A DNA stretch of 64,000 nucleotides from Thermoactinomyces daqus (lineage in GTDB: Bacteria > Bacillota > Bacilli > Thermoactinomycetales > Thermoactinomycetaceae). Every line of letters starts with the position of its first letter. Position 1 is the stretch's first letter. The position numbers were made by a program, and so were the translations under genes. The DNA lies in contig NZ_JPST01000003.1 in assembly GCF_000763315.1 (NCBI RefSeq), positions 1 to 64,000 of the forward strand, given 5' to 3'. The notes below the pieces were generated by a model. It was not told the origin of the DNA. It was given only the letters and a program-made list of their open reading frames with translations, and did not search any database. This document shows positions 53,963 to 63,560 of the stretch, one piece after another.

Positions 53963-54463
53963 TCACCTTTTGATCGCATAAATATGAACCAGGGTCATAC
54001 GAAACACCGTCTCCTTTTCTTTCTCCATTCCTATTTTACGTGCCACCTTGATTGACGCTTTATTCCCGGGCTGAATAATGGATATCAGCCTCTGCAATTT
54101 CAATGTTTCAAATGCGTAGTCGCGAAAAGCTGCCGCCATCTCTGTGCCCAATCCCTTGCCCCAATATTTCGGCAACAGCCAATAACCGATTTCCGCTTCG
54201 ATCCGTCCGTCAACAATCTGTTCTATTACACCGGAATGCCCCACCTTTTCCCCGCTTTTCCGGTCAATGGCCAGGCAAATGCCCATTCCGCCTTTTTGCG
54301 CATTCAGCCACTTCTGAAGCATCTCTTCCGTTTCCTCCGGCGTCTTTACTTTTCCGATATAACGCATCACCTGCGGATCACTGCACAACGAGATCAAAAA
54401 CGGCAAATCCTTTTCCTTATACGGCCGGAACCGCAATCTTTCTGTCTCGATCAAAAGACTCAT
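53963..54463 (-). CDS. GNAT-family N-acetyltransferase
   Basis: RimJ/RimL-type acetyltransferase of 166 residues. The N-terminal ETERLRFRPYKEKDLPFL is the RimL-like opening, and the acetyl-CoA loop is visible in YWGKGLGTEMAAAFRDYAF with later RLISIIQPGNKASIKVARKIGM. Substrate unknown. Other members modify ribosomal proteins, amines or antibiotics. ATG 54463 follows GGAGG. The frame upstream is unrelated. Confidence 0.8.
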   Translation of the reverse strand: MSLLIETERLRFRPYKEKDLPFLISLCSDPQVMRYIGKVKTPEETEEMLQKWLNAQKGGMGICLAIDRKSGEKVGHSGVIEQIVDGRIEAEIGYWLLPKYWGKGLGTEMAAAFRDYAFETLKLQRLISIIQPGNKASIKVARKIGMEKEKETVFRMTLVHIYAIKR

Positions 54464-54519
54464 ACCATCCTCCAAATCAAAATTGAATGAATATTCAATC
54501 ACAAAATGGTTTAAGAATA

Positions 54520-54548
54520 CCACCCGCCTCCCGGGAGGTAACGGGTGG
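54520..54548 (-). terminator. Terminator after apt
   Basis: CCACCCG (54520-54526) pairs with CGGGTGG (54542-54548), with a perfect inner palindrome CCTCCCGGGAGG. Weak T tail. Lies 15 bases after the apt stop codon. Confidence 0.55.
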
Positions 54549-54562
54549 ACATTCAGCCTGCA

Positions 54563-55078
54563 TTATTCGTATTTCACCAGGGACACAACTTCAAGTCCAT
54601 TCAGCTTCTCCCTGCCTTGAAGATAAGCCAGTTCAATCAGGAATGCCGCACCGACCGGCTCCCCTCCCAACTGTTTGACAAGGTCAAGTGTCGCGGAAAT
54701 CGTGCCGCCGGTTGCCAGCAGGTCATCGGCAATCAACACTTTTTGTCCGGGCTTAATGGCATCCTTATGCATGGCCAATGAATCTTTTCCATACTCGAGG
54801 CTGTAATTGGCCTGAACGGTTTCGGCCGGAAGTTTTCCCGCTTTGCGAACGGGAACAAACCCCACACCAAGCGCATAGGCCAGCGGGGCTCCAACCACAA
54901 ACCCGCGCGCCTCCGGGCCGACGACCAAATCGATCGATTTGCCGTTTAACCTGGCAGCGAGCTCATCGATTGCTGCTTTGAAGGCTTTTCCCTCTTTGAG
55001 CAAGGTGGTAATATCTTTAAATCGAATCCCCGGTTGCGGAAAATCGTTGATCACTCGAATTTTCTCTTTGAAGTTCAT
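54563..55078 (-). CDS. apt: Adenine phosphoribosyltransferase
   Basis: Purine salvage enzyme of 171 residues, adenine plus PRPP to AMP. The PRPP-binding loop [16 protein letters not shown] and the family motif [16 protein letters not shown] are intact. ATG 55078 is eight bases after AGGAGG. ATG 55084 lies two bases from it. The gene overlaps the end of the longer recJ frame by 62 bases. In B. subtilis apt also follows recJ. Confidence 0.95.
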   Translation of the reverse strand: MNFKEKIRVINDFPQPGIRFKDITTLLKEGKAFKAAIDELAARLNGKSIDLVVGPEARGFVVGAPLAYALGVGFVPVRKAGKLPAETVQANYSLEYGKDSLAMHKDAIKPGQKVLIADDLLATGGTISATLDLVKQLGGEPVGAAFLIELAYLQGREKLNGLEVVSLVKYE

Positions 55079-57434
55079 GTTCATGTCCTCCTAAATGTTT
55101 GAAAGCGATCGTTGAAAACAAATACCTGCACAATTCCGTGTATGAAGAGTAGACCAATGTTTGCAGAACTTGTTGTCCGGCGAGCTGCCTTTGGTATAAT
55201 TTGGAATCTGTTAACGGTTTTTTAGCCGGGTTTGGATGAATGCGTATTTCTCCATGCTCAACCCTTAAAAAGCCCAATTCCTCAAACACTTGAATGATAA
55301 AGGAAAGCGATCGTTTTTGCAATCCCGTATGGCGCATAAGTGCGGAAAAATGTTTGGACAGGGAGATTTTCTCCCGGCCGGCAAGCAAGCGGTACAAACG
55401 TTTAAAATCATCCCGGGTGGGAACTTTGGCCAGCAAATCGTCAAATTCTTTATCGCCAAACAAAAAATAGAGCCGCTCTGCTTCTTTTACCTGATTCAAC
55501 CCTTTTGTGAACACTTCCAAATCAGGCGGCGCATCCACCAAAACTACAAATTTGGCAGCACGAACCTCCGCGGGCCAATCCCTTTCCGCAAGCTGATCCC
55601 AATAGACAACGGTCCCTTTCAAATCCACCGCCTGCAAGGGCTGTTTGATCATACCGGAACAAACATAACAGACACCGTCATGATCCAATCCCTTCAGCCT
55701 TTCCCAATCGCGACGGTTGCTGCGCCAGTCAAAAACCTGCAAATGGGGAATCATTAAATCCCGGATAATAAATTGGGGCGAACGTTGTCCGTTCCATTCA
55801 TTCATCTGCAATTCTCCGAGCAGGCGAATCCGGGACAAGGGTGCGATTTCCCTGGCTGCCTCACCAATCCGAAAACCGACCGCTTCCACGGTTCCCCCGT
55901 CCGTTTGCAAATAAATCTTCATATGTTCTTTATCTTTCCCCATCAATTGAACCCGGGCGACAGGAGCATCTTTGAGAATAAACAGCGGTGTGGGATTTCC
56001 CACTCCATAGGGAGCCAATGCTTCCATCTGTTCGATCAGGGCCGGCTCGATCCGCTCCAGTTCAAGCTCTCCCTCAGCGTGCAAAAGCGGGATGTAATCT
56101 TCCGGAGTCAGCCATTCCTGTGCCAGCTCCGACAGCCGCTCGTGAAGCAAATCCAAATCTTTAACGGCCAAGGTCATCCCGGCCGCCATCTCATGTCCGC
56201 CAAAATGGGGCAGCAAATCCCGGCAAGCGCTCAGGGCCTGAAACAGGTGAAAACCCTTGATGCTGCGCGCGGAGCCCTTTGCCGTCTGCTTTTCCTCATC
56301 GATGCCCAGCACGAGCACCGGCCGGTAATATTTCTCCACCAAACGGGAGGCCACGATTCCCACAACGCCCACATTCCAGCCCGGTTTCGCAACCACAATC
56401 ACATGGCGATGGCGTTCCGGATTTTTTTCGACTTCGCTGATCGCTTCGAGCGTCATCTCTTCCACCAGCTGTTGCCGCTCCCGGTTCATCGCATCCAATT
56501 CCCTTGCCAGGCTTTCCGCTTCCCGCACATCCCCGGAAATGAGCAAACGAACGGCTGTATCCGCCGAATCCAGCCGGCCGCTGGCATTGATACGCGGGCC
56601 CAGAGCAAATCCGACATGCCCGGCTGTCACTTCGCGCCCGATATCTGCCGCTTCGATTAAAGCGCGAAGGCCCACCGATGTCTCTTCATTCATTTTCCGC
56701 AAACCATGATAAGCAAGGATGCGATTTTCTTCGATCAGCGGGACGAGATCGGCAATTGTCCCCAGGGCGACAAGATCGAGCCATTCCACCGGTACCCGGT
56801 TCAGCAAAGCAGTAGCCAGTTTAAAAGCAACACCGACACCGGCCAGCATTTTAAACGGGTAGGAACATCCCGGTTTTTTGGGATTGATCACGGCCAGGGC
56901 ATCAGGCAATATTTCCGGCGGTTCATGATGATCGGTAATGATTAAACCAAGGCCGAGTTCTTTGGCATAATCTGCCTCTTCAACGGCACTGATGCCCGTA
57001 TCCACCGAAACCACCAGTTCAAACCCCTGTTCTTTAGCCGATTGTAACGCTTCTTTGTTTAATCCATATCCTTCTCGAAAGCGATTGGGAATATAATAAT
57101 CGACATTGGCCCCCAGTTTTCGAAAAACATGCATCATCAGACTGGTGCTGCTCACTCCGTCGGCATCATAATCACCATAGATCAAAATTTTTTGTTTCCG
57201 TTCCAGCGCATGCCTGATTTCCTCCACTGCGGTTTTCATCCCGTCAAGAGCAAAAGGATCGTGCAAATCTTCCAGCCGGGGCTGCAAAAATCGTTTTGCC
57301 TGATCATGATCCCGGATTCCCCGTCGAAGCAAAATCCGGGCCAGCAGGGGATGAATTTGGCAATCACGGGCCATTTTATCAGCCAGGGCATCATCCACCT
57401 GTTCTGCCTTCCAACGCCCCTTTGCATACAGCAC
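55017..57434 (-). CDS. recJ: Single-stranded-DNA-specific exonuclease RecJ
   Basis: RecJ exonuclease of 805 residues. DHH-family motifs are in order: [13 protein letters not shown] (motif I), VSVDTGIS (II), ITDHHEPP (III, DHH), and [10 protein letters not shown], followed by the OB-fold and C-terminal domain. Start is probably GTG 57434 (MLYAKGRW), 11 bases after GAGG. The longer frame from TTG 57464 is possible. The C-terminus is odd: after [12 protein letters not shown], where RecJ usually stops, the frame runs ~30 more residues into apt, so a stop may have been lost. Confidence 0.93.
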   Translation of the reverse strand: MLYAKGRWKAEQVDDALADKMARDCQIHPLLARILLRRGIRDHDQAKRFLQPRLEDLHDPFALDGMKTAVEEIRHALERKQKILIYGDYDADGVSSTSLMMHVFRKLGANVDYYIPNRFREGYGLNKEALQSAKEQGFELVVSVDTGISAVEEADYAKELGLGLIITDHHEPPEILPDALAVINPKKPGCSYPFKMLAGVGVAFKLATALLNRVPVEWLDLVALGTIADLVPLIEENRILAYHGLRKMNEETSVGLRALIEAADIGREVTAGHVGFALGPRINASGRLDSADTAVRLLISGDVREAESLARELDAMNRERQQLVEEMTLEAISEVEKNPERHRHVIVVAKPGWNVGVVGIVASRLVEKYYRPVLVLGIDEEKQTAKGSARSIKGFHLFQALSACRDLLPHFGGHEMAAGMTLAVKDLDLLHERLSELAQEWLTPEDYIPLLHAEGELELERIEPALIEQMEALAPYGVGNPTPLFILKDAPVARVQLMGKDKEHMKIYLQTDGGTVEAVGFRIGEAAREIAPLSRIRLLGELQMNEWNGQRSPQFIIRDLMIPHLQVFDWRSNRRDWERLKGLDHDGVCYVCSGMIKQPLQAVDLKGTVVYWDQLAERDWPAEVRAAKFVVLVDAPPDLEVFTKGLNQVKEAERLYFLFGDKEFDDLLAKVPTRDDFKRLYRLLAGREKISLSKHFSALMRHTGLQKRSLSFIIQVFEELGFLRVEHGEIRIHPNPAKKPLTDSKLYQRQLAGQQVLQTLVYSSYTELCRYLFSTIAFKHLGGHEHELQRENSSDQRFSATGDSI

Positions 57435-57494
57435 GGTTCCGTTCACCTCACTTTGCGTACTCAATTATAGCACAAAGAAGTTTTCTCCCATCAC

Positions 57495-57522
57495 AAAAAA
57501 AAACCGTGGTTTCCCACGGCCT
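57495..57522 (-). terminator. Terminator after secF
   Basis: On the minus strand CCGTGG pairs with CCACGG around GAAA, followed by a T run of nine. It lies directly after the secF stop. Confidence 0.85.
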
Positions 57523-57529
57523 GACATTT

Positions 57530-58438
57530 TTATTCGGTTGCCAAACGCTTCTGTTTCTGCTTTTGCAGCGAATGCCATTTCCACACGATCCAGATCGGGC
57601 TGGCGACAAAAATCGAAGAATAAGCGCCGGAGATCAATCCAAACAAGAGAGCGAGCGAGAAATTGCTGATGCTTTCCCCACCGAGGAGCCAGAGTGCAAA
57701 TGCGGCGAAGACGACAGTCAAAACGGTGTTGATCGAGCGCACCAGTGTCTGATTGATACTGGTATTGACCACTTCCGCCAGCTCGTCCCACGTTTTGGGT
57801 TTGTGTAAATCCATGTTTTCGCGGATACGGTCGAAAATTACGATGGTATCGTTAATCGAATAACCGACGATGGTCAACACGGCCGCCACGAAGACGAGAT
57901 CCACTTCGATGCGGAACAGTGAAAACATCCCAATGATAAAGAGTGCATCGTATAACAGGGACAATACGGCCGCCACGGCAAAGCGATATTCAAATCGTAA
58001 AGAAACATAAATGATGATGCAAACCGCAGCGATCAAAACGGCAATCATCGCATTGCGGGCCGTCTCCAATCCGATGATCGGATCGACTTTTTGCTCCTGG
58101 ACGCTGACATTTTTGTTAAAGGCCTTACTGAAATTATCGCGGATTTTTTTCACTTCATCCGGTGACAAAACCTTATCCGTGCGGAAGATCAAAATCTCTT
58201 TTTGCGGTCCGCCCACGCGGATATTGGGCTTTTGATACCCTAAATCTTCAAGAACGGTCCGCGATTTTTCCAAACTGACATTTGGTGCGATGGTAATATC
58301 AATCCGCGTACCGCTCTTAAAATCAACCCCGAGGTTTAACCCTTGCACGAGAAGAGATAGCACCGACACCAGCACGATCGCAATCGTAACGATGAAATAC
58401 TTGTTCCGGTGTTTCACGATATCCAACTTATAGGTCAC
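57530..58438 (-). CDS. secF: Protein-export membrane protein SecF
   Basis: Accessory subunit of the Sec translocase, 302 residues, with six transmembrane helices. Marks are the N-terminal YKLDIVKHRNKYF, the periplasmic domain with GVDFKSGTRIDI, and the helix IVGYSINDTIVIFDRIREN. GTG 58438 is nine bases after AGAGAGG, while ATG 58447 touches that site. Overlaps the secD end by about 11 bases. Here secD and secF are separate genes, whereas B. subtilis has a fused SecDF. Confidence 0.93.
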   Translation of the reverse strand: MTYKLDIVKHRNKYFIVTIAIVLVSVLSLLVQGLNLGVDFKSGTRIDITIAPNVSLEKSRTVLEDLGYQKPNIRVGGPQKEILIFRTDKVLSPDEVKKIRDNFSKAFNKNVSVQEQKVDPIIGLETARNAMIAVLIAAVCIIIYVSLRFEYRFAVAAVLSLLYDALFIIGMFSLFRIEVDLVFVAAVLTIVGYSINDTIVIFDRIRENMDLHKPKTWDELAEVVNTSINQTLVRSINTVLTVVFAAFALWLLGGESISNFSLALLFGLISGAYSSIFVASPIWIVWKWHSLQKQKQKRLATE

Positions 58439-59654
58439 TGATCTCATCCTCTCTTACCCTGAACAGGCCCGGGCTTTTCAGCACATTGGAACGGACGAGC
58501 AGGTTAATCAAGATCCGGGACAAGGCAACGGCCGTGATAAAGCTGACCACAATGCCGGTGATGAGCGAAACGGAAAAACCTTTGACCCCTGCCGTACCGT
58601 AGATAAACAAAACGGCGCCGGCAATCACCGTCGTGATGTTGGAGTCGAAAATGGTGAGGAACGAACGCTTTGATCCGGAGCGAACCGAAGCCGCGATGCT
58701 CTTGCCCGCACGGAGTTCTTCGCGAATCCGTTCATTCATGATGATGTTGGCATCGACGGCCATCCCGATTCCCAGGATAAACGCGGCAATTCCCGGCAGT
58801 GTCAATGTAACATGGAGCAGCATGAATGCCAGCAGAACGAGGTAGCTGTAAGCGATGAGCGTAATAACCGCGATGAACCCCGGTAAACGGTAAAAACCGA
58901 TTACGAAGATGAAGATCGCCAGCACAGCCAACAATCCGGCAATTAAACTCTGCTTCAGCGAATCGGCACCCAGACTGGCGTCGACCGCATAACTGGAAAT
59001 TTCCTTCAGTTTGAGCGGAATCGCACCGGCATTCAAAAGGTCGGCCAGTGTTTGCGCCTCTTTCACCGTCTTCTGGCCGGTAATCTGCGCTTCTCCGGCG
59101 GTGATCACCTGTTGCACGACCGGATCGCTGATCTTCTGGTCATCCAGATAGATCCCGACCGGTTGCCCAAGGTAAGTGCGCGTCACATTCTCAAACTTGC
59201 TCGGATTTTTGAATCGAATGGAGACGACGGGGGCACCCGCCTGGTCATACTCCAATTTGGCGCTGCCCGGCTTGATATCGGTGCCGGACAAGAGCACTTT
59301 CCCATCGGGAGAACGGAATGTCAGTTTGGCTTGTCTGCCCAGAAGCTCCCGCGCTTTGGCCTGGTCTTTCACCCCGGCCAGTTGCACCCGAATCCGGTTC
59401 GGAGGTTCAACCGTGATATCCGGCTCGGACACACCCAGGACGTTTACCCGATTGTTAAGCGCAGCGGCAGTATCTTTAAGCGCTTCCGTGCCCGGGTTTT
59501 TCTGTTCAGTTTGATAAAGCACCTCAAACCCGCCTTGCAGATCCAGCCCTTTGGTAATATGGTTCCATATGTAGCTAGTGGTTGTTGCGACCAGAGCGAG
59601 AATCGCAACCACTAGGAGGATGAAAATGGTCAATTTTCCCTTTCGCACACTCAT
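58428..59654 (-). CDS. secD: Protein-export membrane protein SecD
   Basis: SecD subunit of 408 residues, using the proton gradient to support the late stage of protein translocation. The start region GLDLQGGFEVLYQTEQ, the central periplasmic domain and the membrane motif GIGMAVDANIIMNERIREEL (D, N and R conserved) are visible. Perfect GGAGGAG precedes ATG 59654. Upstream of secF in the same direction. Confidence 0.94.
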   Translation of the reverse strand: MSVRKGKLTIFILLVVAILALVATTTSYIWNHITKGLDLQGGFEVLYQTEQKNPGTEALKDTAAALNNRVNVLGVSEPDITVEPPNRIRVQLAGVKDQAKARELLGRQAKLTFRSPDGKVLLSGTDIKPGSAKLEYDQAGAPVVSIRFKNPSKFENVTRTYLGQPVGIYLDDQKISDPVVQQVITAGEAQITGQKTVKEAQTLADLLNAGAIPLKLKEISSYAVDASLGADSLKQSLIAGLLAVLAIFIFVIGFYRLPGFIAVITLIAYSYLVLLAFMLLHVTLTLPGIAAFILGIGMAVDANIIMNERIREELRAGKSIAASVRSGSKRSFLTIFDSNITTVIAGAVLFIYGTAGVKGFSVSLITGIVVSFITAVALSRILINLLVRSNVLKSPGLFRVREDEISDL

Positions 59655-59756
59655 TTAAAGCTCCTCCTTTATGTAAAACACCATAATTCTAATTATCCTT
59701 TCTAGCCTGGGCAATGTCAATTTAGAAGACCGAGATGACTTAATTCCATTTCAAAT

Positions 59757-59800
59757 CAAAAGAAGCGGCTCCCCTAACGAACCATAGGGCGCCGCTTTAT
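59757..59800 (-). terminator. Terminator after comN-like gene
   Basis: On the minus strand AAGCGGC and CCCTA pair with TAGGG and GCCGCTT, with a T-rich tail. 11 bp past the gene. Confidence 0.8.
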
Positions 59801-59810
59801 TCAAGTCGGA

Positions 59811-60098
59811 TCAGTCTTTATATACGGAGAGCATTAACCAGTTCATAAACCGATTTGCTTTCAATGACATGATATCGTTAACCAAACGGTTTAAGCGCGG
59901 CCAACCCCTGCGGTAGTTTTCCGACACACAGGCCCAGATTTGCTCACCCGTCACATTTTCATACCCGTACATTCGAAACTCTTCCGCTTTGATGTTACAA
60001 AGATCTTCAATACATCTCATCAGTTCCTTTTCGCTCAGAAGCTCGACCGAGTGGGTTTTTTGGTGGCTTACCGGTTTTAGTGCACCATATTTGGCCAT
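59811..60098 (-). CDS. comN: Post-transcriptional regulator ComN-like
   Basis: Small protein of 95 residues similar to B. subtilis ComN (YrzD), which controls comE mRNA localisation. ELMRCIEDLCNIKAEEFRMYG with VTGEQIWACVSENYRRGW is the diagnostic region. It stands at the expected place between spoVB and secD. ATG 60098 is six bases after GGAGG. The name rests on synteny plus pattern. Actual targets here are unknown. Confidence 0.78.
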   Translation of the reverse strand: MAKYGALKPVSHQKTHSVELLSEKELMRCIEDLCNIKAEEFRMYGYENVTGEQIWACVSENYRRGWPRLNRLVNDIMSLKANRFMNWLMLSVYKD

Positions 60099-60255
60099 AG
60101 CGTTCCTCCTCACCTGTTATGACTTCTCTTTCTTACATCGTTTTCGTTTTGGACTATTAAAAATCCTACTTTCCATTCTACCTGATTTTTTAGGTATGAG
60201 CGGCCCGGACAAGTCATAGATTTTAGTAACCTTTTGTGAAGGAGGGGCCAGAAGG

Positions 60256-61857
60256 GTGAACAAGGGTTTCCTACGCGGTACACTCATTCTCGTCGGAGCA
60301 GGTCTGATAACCAAAGTTCTCGGGTTCGTCTACCGGATCGCTCTTTCCCGGATCATCGGTGACGAAGGAATGGGACTGTTTCAAATGGCCTTTCCGATTC
60401 TGGTCTTTACCATCGTCGTCACCACCGCAGGATTGCCCGTGGCCATTTCTAAACTGGTTTCCGAAGCGGAAGCCAAAGGGGAAGAAGAACGGATTCGCTC
60501 CATTTTAATCGTATCGGTCTTTATTGTGATCATCACCAGTACCGTGATCACCGCTTCTGTCCTGCTGGGCGCCCCATGGATCGCCAAAACATTGCTCACG
60601 GATGAGCGGGCCATCTATGCGCTCCTGGGCATCGCGCCGATTATCCCGATCATCGCCGTCTCGTCCATATTTCGCGGGTATTTTCAGGGCAGGCAAAATA
60701 TGAGCCCTTATGCTTTTTCCACCATCGTGGAGCAATCGGTTCGGATTTTCACTGTGCTCCTGCTGGCAAAATATCTGCTTCCCTACGGAATCGAATTCGC
60801 CGCAGCCGGTGCGATGATCGGGATGGTGATCGGAGAGTTTACCGGTATGGTTTATCTTCTTTACTCGTTTAAGAAAGATCCGACGCGCCCCCGGTTGCGC
60901 CTGATCTTTTCCAGACAGCCTTCGGTCAGCACACGTGGGAAAAAGGGCTCTTATCTCAGTGCTTTTGGCCGGACTGTTCGCGCTCTCTTGCGCTTGGCCA
61001 TTCCCGTCACGGCCAGCCGCCTTGTTGGTTCGTTTTCTTATGCCATTGAGCCGATTGTCGTCTCCCAGAGTTTGGCTTTGGCCGGATATGTAACCGCCAC
61101 GGCGACTGCTCTCTATGGACAACTGGAAGGAATGGCCATTCCGATTACCTTTTTTCCGGCGTTTATCACTTATGCCTTGTCCGTTTCACTCGTTCCGGCG
61201 ATCAGTGAAGCAGAGGCGCAAAACAATCAACGTCTGGTGGAACACCGGCTGCAACAGGCGATCCGGCTCTCCTTAATTGTGACGGCTCCCTGCGCCCTTC
61301 TCTTGTTTCTCTTGGCCGAACCCTTATCTGTTTTACTCTTTCGTCAAGCCGATGTCGCCCGTCTGATTCAAATCATGGCCCCCTTTACCATCATTCACGC
61401 CTTGCAAGGCCCGTTCGCCTCCGTTCTGCAAGGATTGGACCGGGCGAACTTACCCATGCGAAACTCGATTATCGGGGCCTTGATCAAAACCGTTCTCATC
61501 TTATTGCTGGCTTCCAGACCTGAACTCGGGATCGACGGAGTGGCACTGGCGATCAACTGCGGCATCGTGATTGTGACTTCTCTTCATTTTATTGATATCG
61601 TCCGGCTCATCCCTTTCAGCATCCGCGTCAAAGAGTACGGAAAACTCATTCTGGCCGTCGTGGTGACGGGTTTCGCCGCCTATCAGGGAATGGCATTAAC
61701 CAAGCAAATGTCCTTGCTTTCAAGCACTTTGCTCATCATGGCTATGAGCATGGGAGTTTACCTCTGCTGCTTAATCTTTTTATCCCTCATTCGCAAAGAA
61801 GATGTGCTTCGGATTCCCGTCATCGGAAAATGGATGGCGTTCCTGCTGCCACAATAA
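60256..61857 (+). CDS. spoVB: Stage V sporulation protein B (MATE/MVF-type)
   Basis: Polysaccharide/lipid-transporter-type membrane protein of 533 residues, 13-14 transmembrane helices. The N-terminus KGFLRGTLILVGAGLITKVLGFVYR and the GRQNMSPYAFSTIVEQSVRI segment are typical of SpoVB/MurJ-like proteins. Needed for spore cortex synthesis in B. subtilis, probably moving lipid-linked peptidoglycan precursors. Starts at GTG 60256 ten bases after AGGAGG. Confidence 0.93.
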   Translation: MNKGFLRGTLILVGAGLITKVLGFVYRIALSRIIGDEGMGLFQMAFPILVFTIVVTTAGLPVAISKLVSEAEAKGEEERIRSILIVSVFIVIITSTVITASVLLGAPWIAKTLLTDERAIYALLGIAPIIPIIAVSSIFRGYFQGRQNMSPYAFSTIVEQSVRIFTVLLLAKYLLPYGIEFAAAGAMIGMVIGEFTGMVYLLYSFKKDPTRPRLRLIFSRQPSVSTRGKKGSYLSAFGRTVRALLRLAIPVTASRLVGSFSYAIEPIVVSQSLALAGYVTATATALYGQLEGMAIPITFFPAFITYALSVSLVPAISEAEAQNNQRLVEHRLQQAIRLSLIVTAPCALLLFLLAEPLSVLLFRQADVARLIQIMAPFTIIHALQGPFASVLQGLDRANLPMRNSIIGALIKTVLILLLASRPELGIDGVALAINCGIVIVTSLHFIDIVRLIPFSIRVKEYGKLILAVVVTGFAAYQGMALTKQMSLLSSTLLIMAMSMGVYLCCLIFLSLIRKEDVLRIPVIGKWMAFLLPQ

Positions 61858-61858
61858 G

Positions 61859-61894
61859 CAAAACGGGCCGGTTTTTCATGACCGCCCGTTTTTT
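61859..61894. terminator. Terminator after spoVB
   Basis: AAACGGGCCGGT (61861-61872) pairs, with a bulge, with ACCGCCCGTTTT (61881-61892). T runs follow. Also ends the convergent DUF421 gene. Confidence 0.8.
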
Positions 61895-62579
61895 ATCTGG
61901 TTTGATTATCTTTTCCATCAATGAATAATTTCCCTTCATAGTTGATGCTGGCATAATAGATTTCTTTAAAATCCCTGTACCCTTGTTTTTGAATCTCGTT
62001 TTTCAGCCAAAACCGCGTTTTCCCGATCTGTCTGAGCCCCTGTTCCTGCACTTTTCCGTCCAAAATCAATGTGATCGGCATTTGAAACGGCCGCAGTAAC
62101 GGAAGAACATCTTCCTTCATCACCGGCCGCTTTTCCTCCCGGGGGAAAACGCTTAATCTTCCTGTAGTTTCCAATATTGCAAACTCTACATCTGAAACAT
62201 CCGCGATATTCTTTTCACGCAACTGCAATAACAAATCATCAATGTTATAACGGGCTTTGGCCATCTCGGCATCCAGGATTTTCCCGTTTTTCACCAGGAC
62301 GAGCGGCTTCCCGTCAACGAGCTGTCTCACTTTCCTGCTCTTGAGCGACAAATAGGAAAGAACGATTTGCAAAGCGGCCAAGGTGACGATGGCAATCATG
62401 CCATTGATCAGCGGTTCATGGGATCGCTCAATCGCCATGGCTGAAATATCGGCAATCATGAAGGAAACAATCAAATCGATAATGGTTAATTTTCCGATTT
62501 CCCGTTTCCCCATTAAACGCATGATAATGAGAAGAAACAGATAGATAAAAACCGTTCTCAGCAATATAGAACCAATCAC
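61893..62579 (-). CDS. yrbG: DUF421 membrane protein (YrbG-like)
   Basis: Membrane protein of 228 residues of the YetF/YrbG DUF421 family. Three transmembrane helices lead (starting LLRTVFIYLFLLIIMRLMGKREIG), followed by a soluble ~110-residue domain with LDAEMAKARYNIDDLLLQLREKNI, the family hallmark. GTG 62579 follows AGGAGG. In the B. subtilis order it sits between yrzE and spoVB. Function not known, with links to spore germination membrane proteins in some species. Confidence 0.85.
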   Translation of the reverse strand: MIGSILLRTVFIYLFLLIIMRLMGKREIGKLTIIDLIVSFMIADISAMAIERSHEPLINGMIAIVTLAALQIVLSYLSLKSRKVRQLVDGKPLVLVKNGKILDAEMAKARYNIDDLLLQLREKNIADVSDVEFAILETTGRLSVFPREEKRPVMKEDVLPLLRPFQMPITLILDGKVQEQGLRQIGKTRFWLKNEIQKQGYRDFKEIYYASINYEGKLFIDGKDNQTR

Positions 62580-62775
62580 CCCGGCACCTCCTTTCCCCCA
62601 TAGGTTTCACCAACGAAAACCGTTTTATGAATGACGCAAAAGGTGATATTTTAATCCAAGCCTTCATAACATGTACCAGTGCGGAAGATCTTTTCGCGGA
62701 AAAGGAGGTGCAGCCTGCTGCGTGGAATTCTCGGCACAAAAGGGCCGGACCCACAGTGACGGCAGGTGAACTTGT

Positions 62776-63174
62776 ATGAAAGAAGCCTGGTTCGATTCCG
62801 CCAAAAAAGGGTGGCAATCCCCGTGGATTATCGGACAATTGTTCATTTGGGGCATCATCTTTATCGGTTCCTTTATCGTCGCCATCTTTTTGCGCTACTC
62901 TTCGCTCGAATCCGCTGACATCCCCATACTCTCTTACATATTAAACGGGCTGGCCTTATTTGCCGGAGGTTTTGTCGCCGGCAAAAAGTCGGGAAAAAGA
63001 GGGCTGTACTATGGCGCTGCCCAAGGCATCATCTATGTAGCCATCCTTTTGTTGATCGGATTTCTCGCCTTTGATTCCCTGACAACGTTTCATCCTTTTA
63101 TGTTCAGCGCCTTCGCAATCGGCCTCAGTTCGCTCGGGGGAATTTTGGGGGTAAATAACAGCAAAAGCTCCTGA
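62776..63174 (+). CDS. yrzE: TIGR04086-family membrane protein (YrzE-like)
   Basis: Integral membrane protein of 132 residues with four predicted helices, matching YrzE in size and place between yrbG and yajC. LNGLALFAGGFVAGKKSGKRG is the recognisable core. Function not established. The ATG lies 11 bases after GACGGCAGG, a weak site. Confidence 0.75.
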   Translation: MKEAWFDSAKKGWQSPWIIGQLFIWGIIFIGSFIVAIFLRYSSLESADIPILSYILNGLALFAGGFVAGKKSGKRGLYYGAAQGIIYVAILLLIGFLAFDSLTTFHPFMFSAFAIGLSSLGGILGVNNSKSS

Positions 63175-63199
63175 CCCAGTTTTGGGCCGGAGCTTTTTC
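63163..63199. terminator. Bidirectional terminator between yrzE and yajC
   Basis: AAAAGCTCC (63163-63171) pairs with GGAGCTTTTT (63189-63198). T run on the plus strand and A run on the other. Confidence 0.8.
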
Positions 63200-63207
63200 T
63201 TTCACGC

Positions 63208-63525
63208 TTAACTTTCTTTCACTTCTTGCGGTTTTGCCTCCGCTTTCTTTGTTTCCTGCTTCTCCTCGACATTGGTGACACGGTCGATCGCGTGACGTTC
63301 AAAGGTAATGCGTGTATTGTCGCTCACTTTCAATGTGACTTTCTCTTCGTTCAGATCCACGACGGTGCCGTGAATGCCGCCTGCCGTGATCACCTTGTCC
63401 CCTTTGCGCAAATTGTTCAGCATTTCCATCTTCGCTTTTCGCTGGCGGTTGTTGGGACGGATGATCAGGAAATAGAAAATGAGCAGAAACAAAACGAGCG
63501 GGGCCAATTGAGTGAGCATATTCAT
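63208..63525 (-). CDS. yajC: Preprotein translocase subunit YajC
   Basis: Small Sec-accessory membrane protein of 105 residues. One N-terminal transmembrane helix (LAPLVLFLLIFYFLII) is followed by RPNNRQRKAKMEMLNNLRKGD, the conserved cytosolic stretch, and a charged tail. Next to tgt, as in most Bacilli. Confidence 0.93.
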   Translation of the reverse strand: MNMLTQLAPLVLFLLIFYFLIIRPNNRQRKAKMEMLNNLRKGDKVITAGGIHGTVVDLNEEKVTLKVSDNTRITFERHAIDRVTNVEEKQETKKAEAKPQEVKES

Positions 63526-63560
63526 TTACAAAACTCCTTCCATCAAATCATTTGCTGGAA

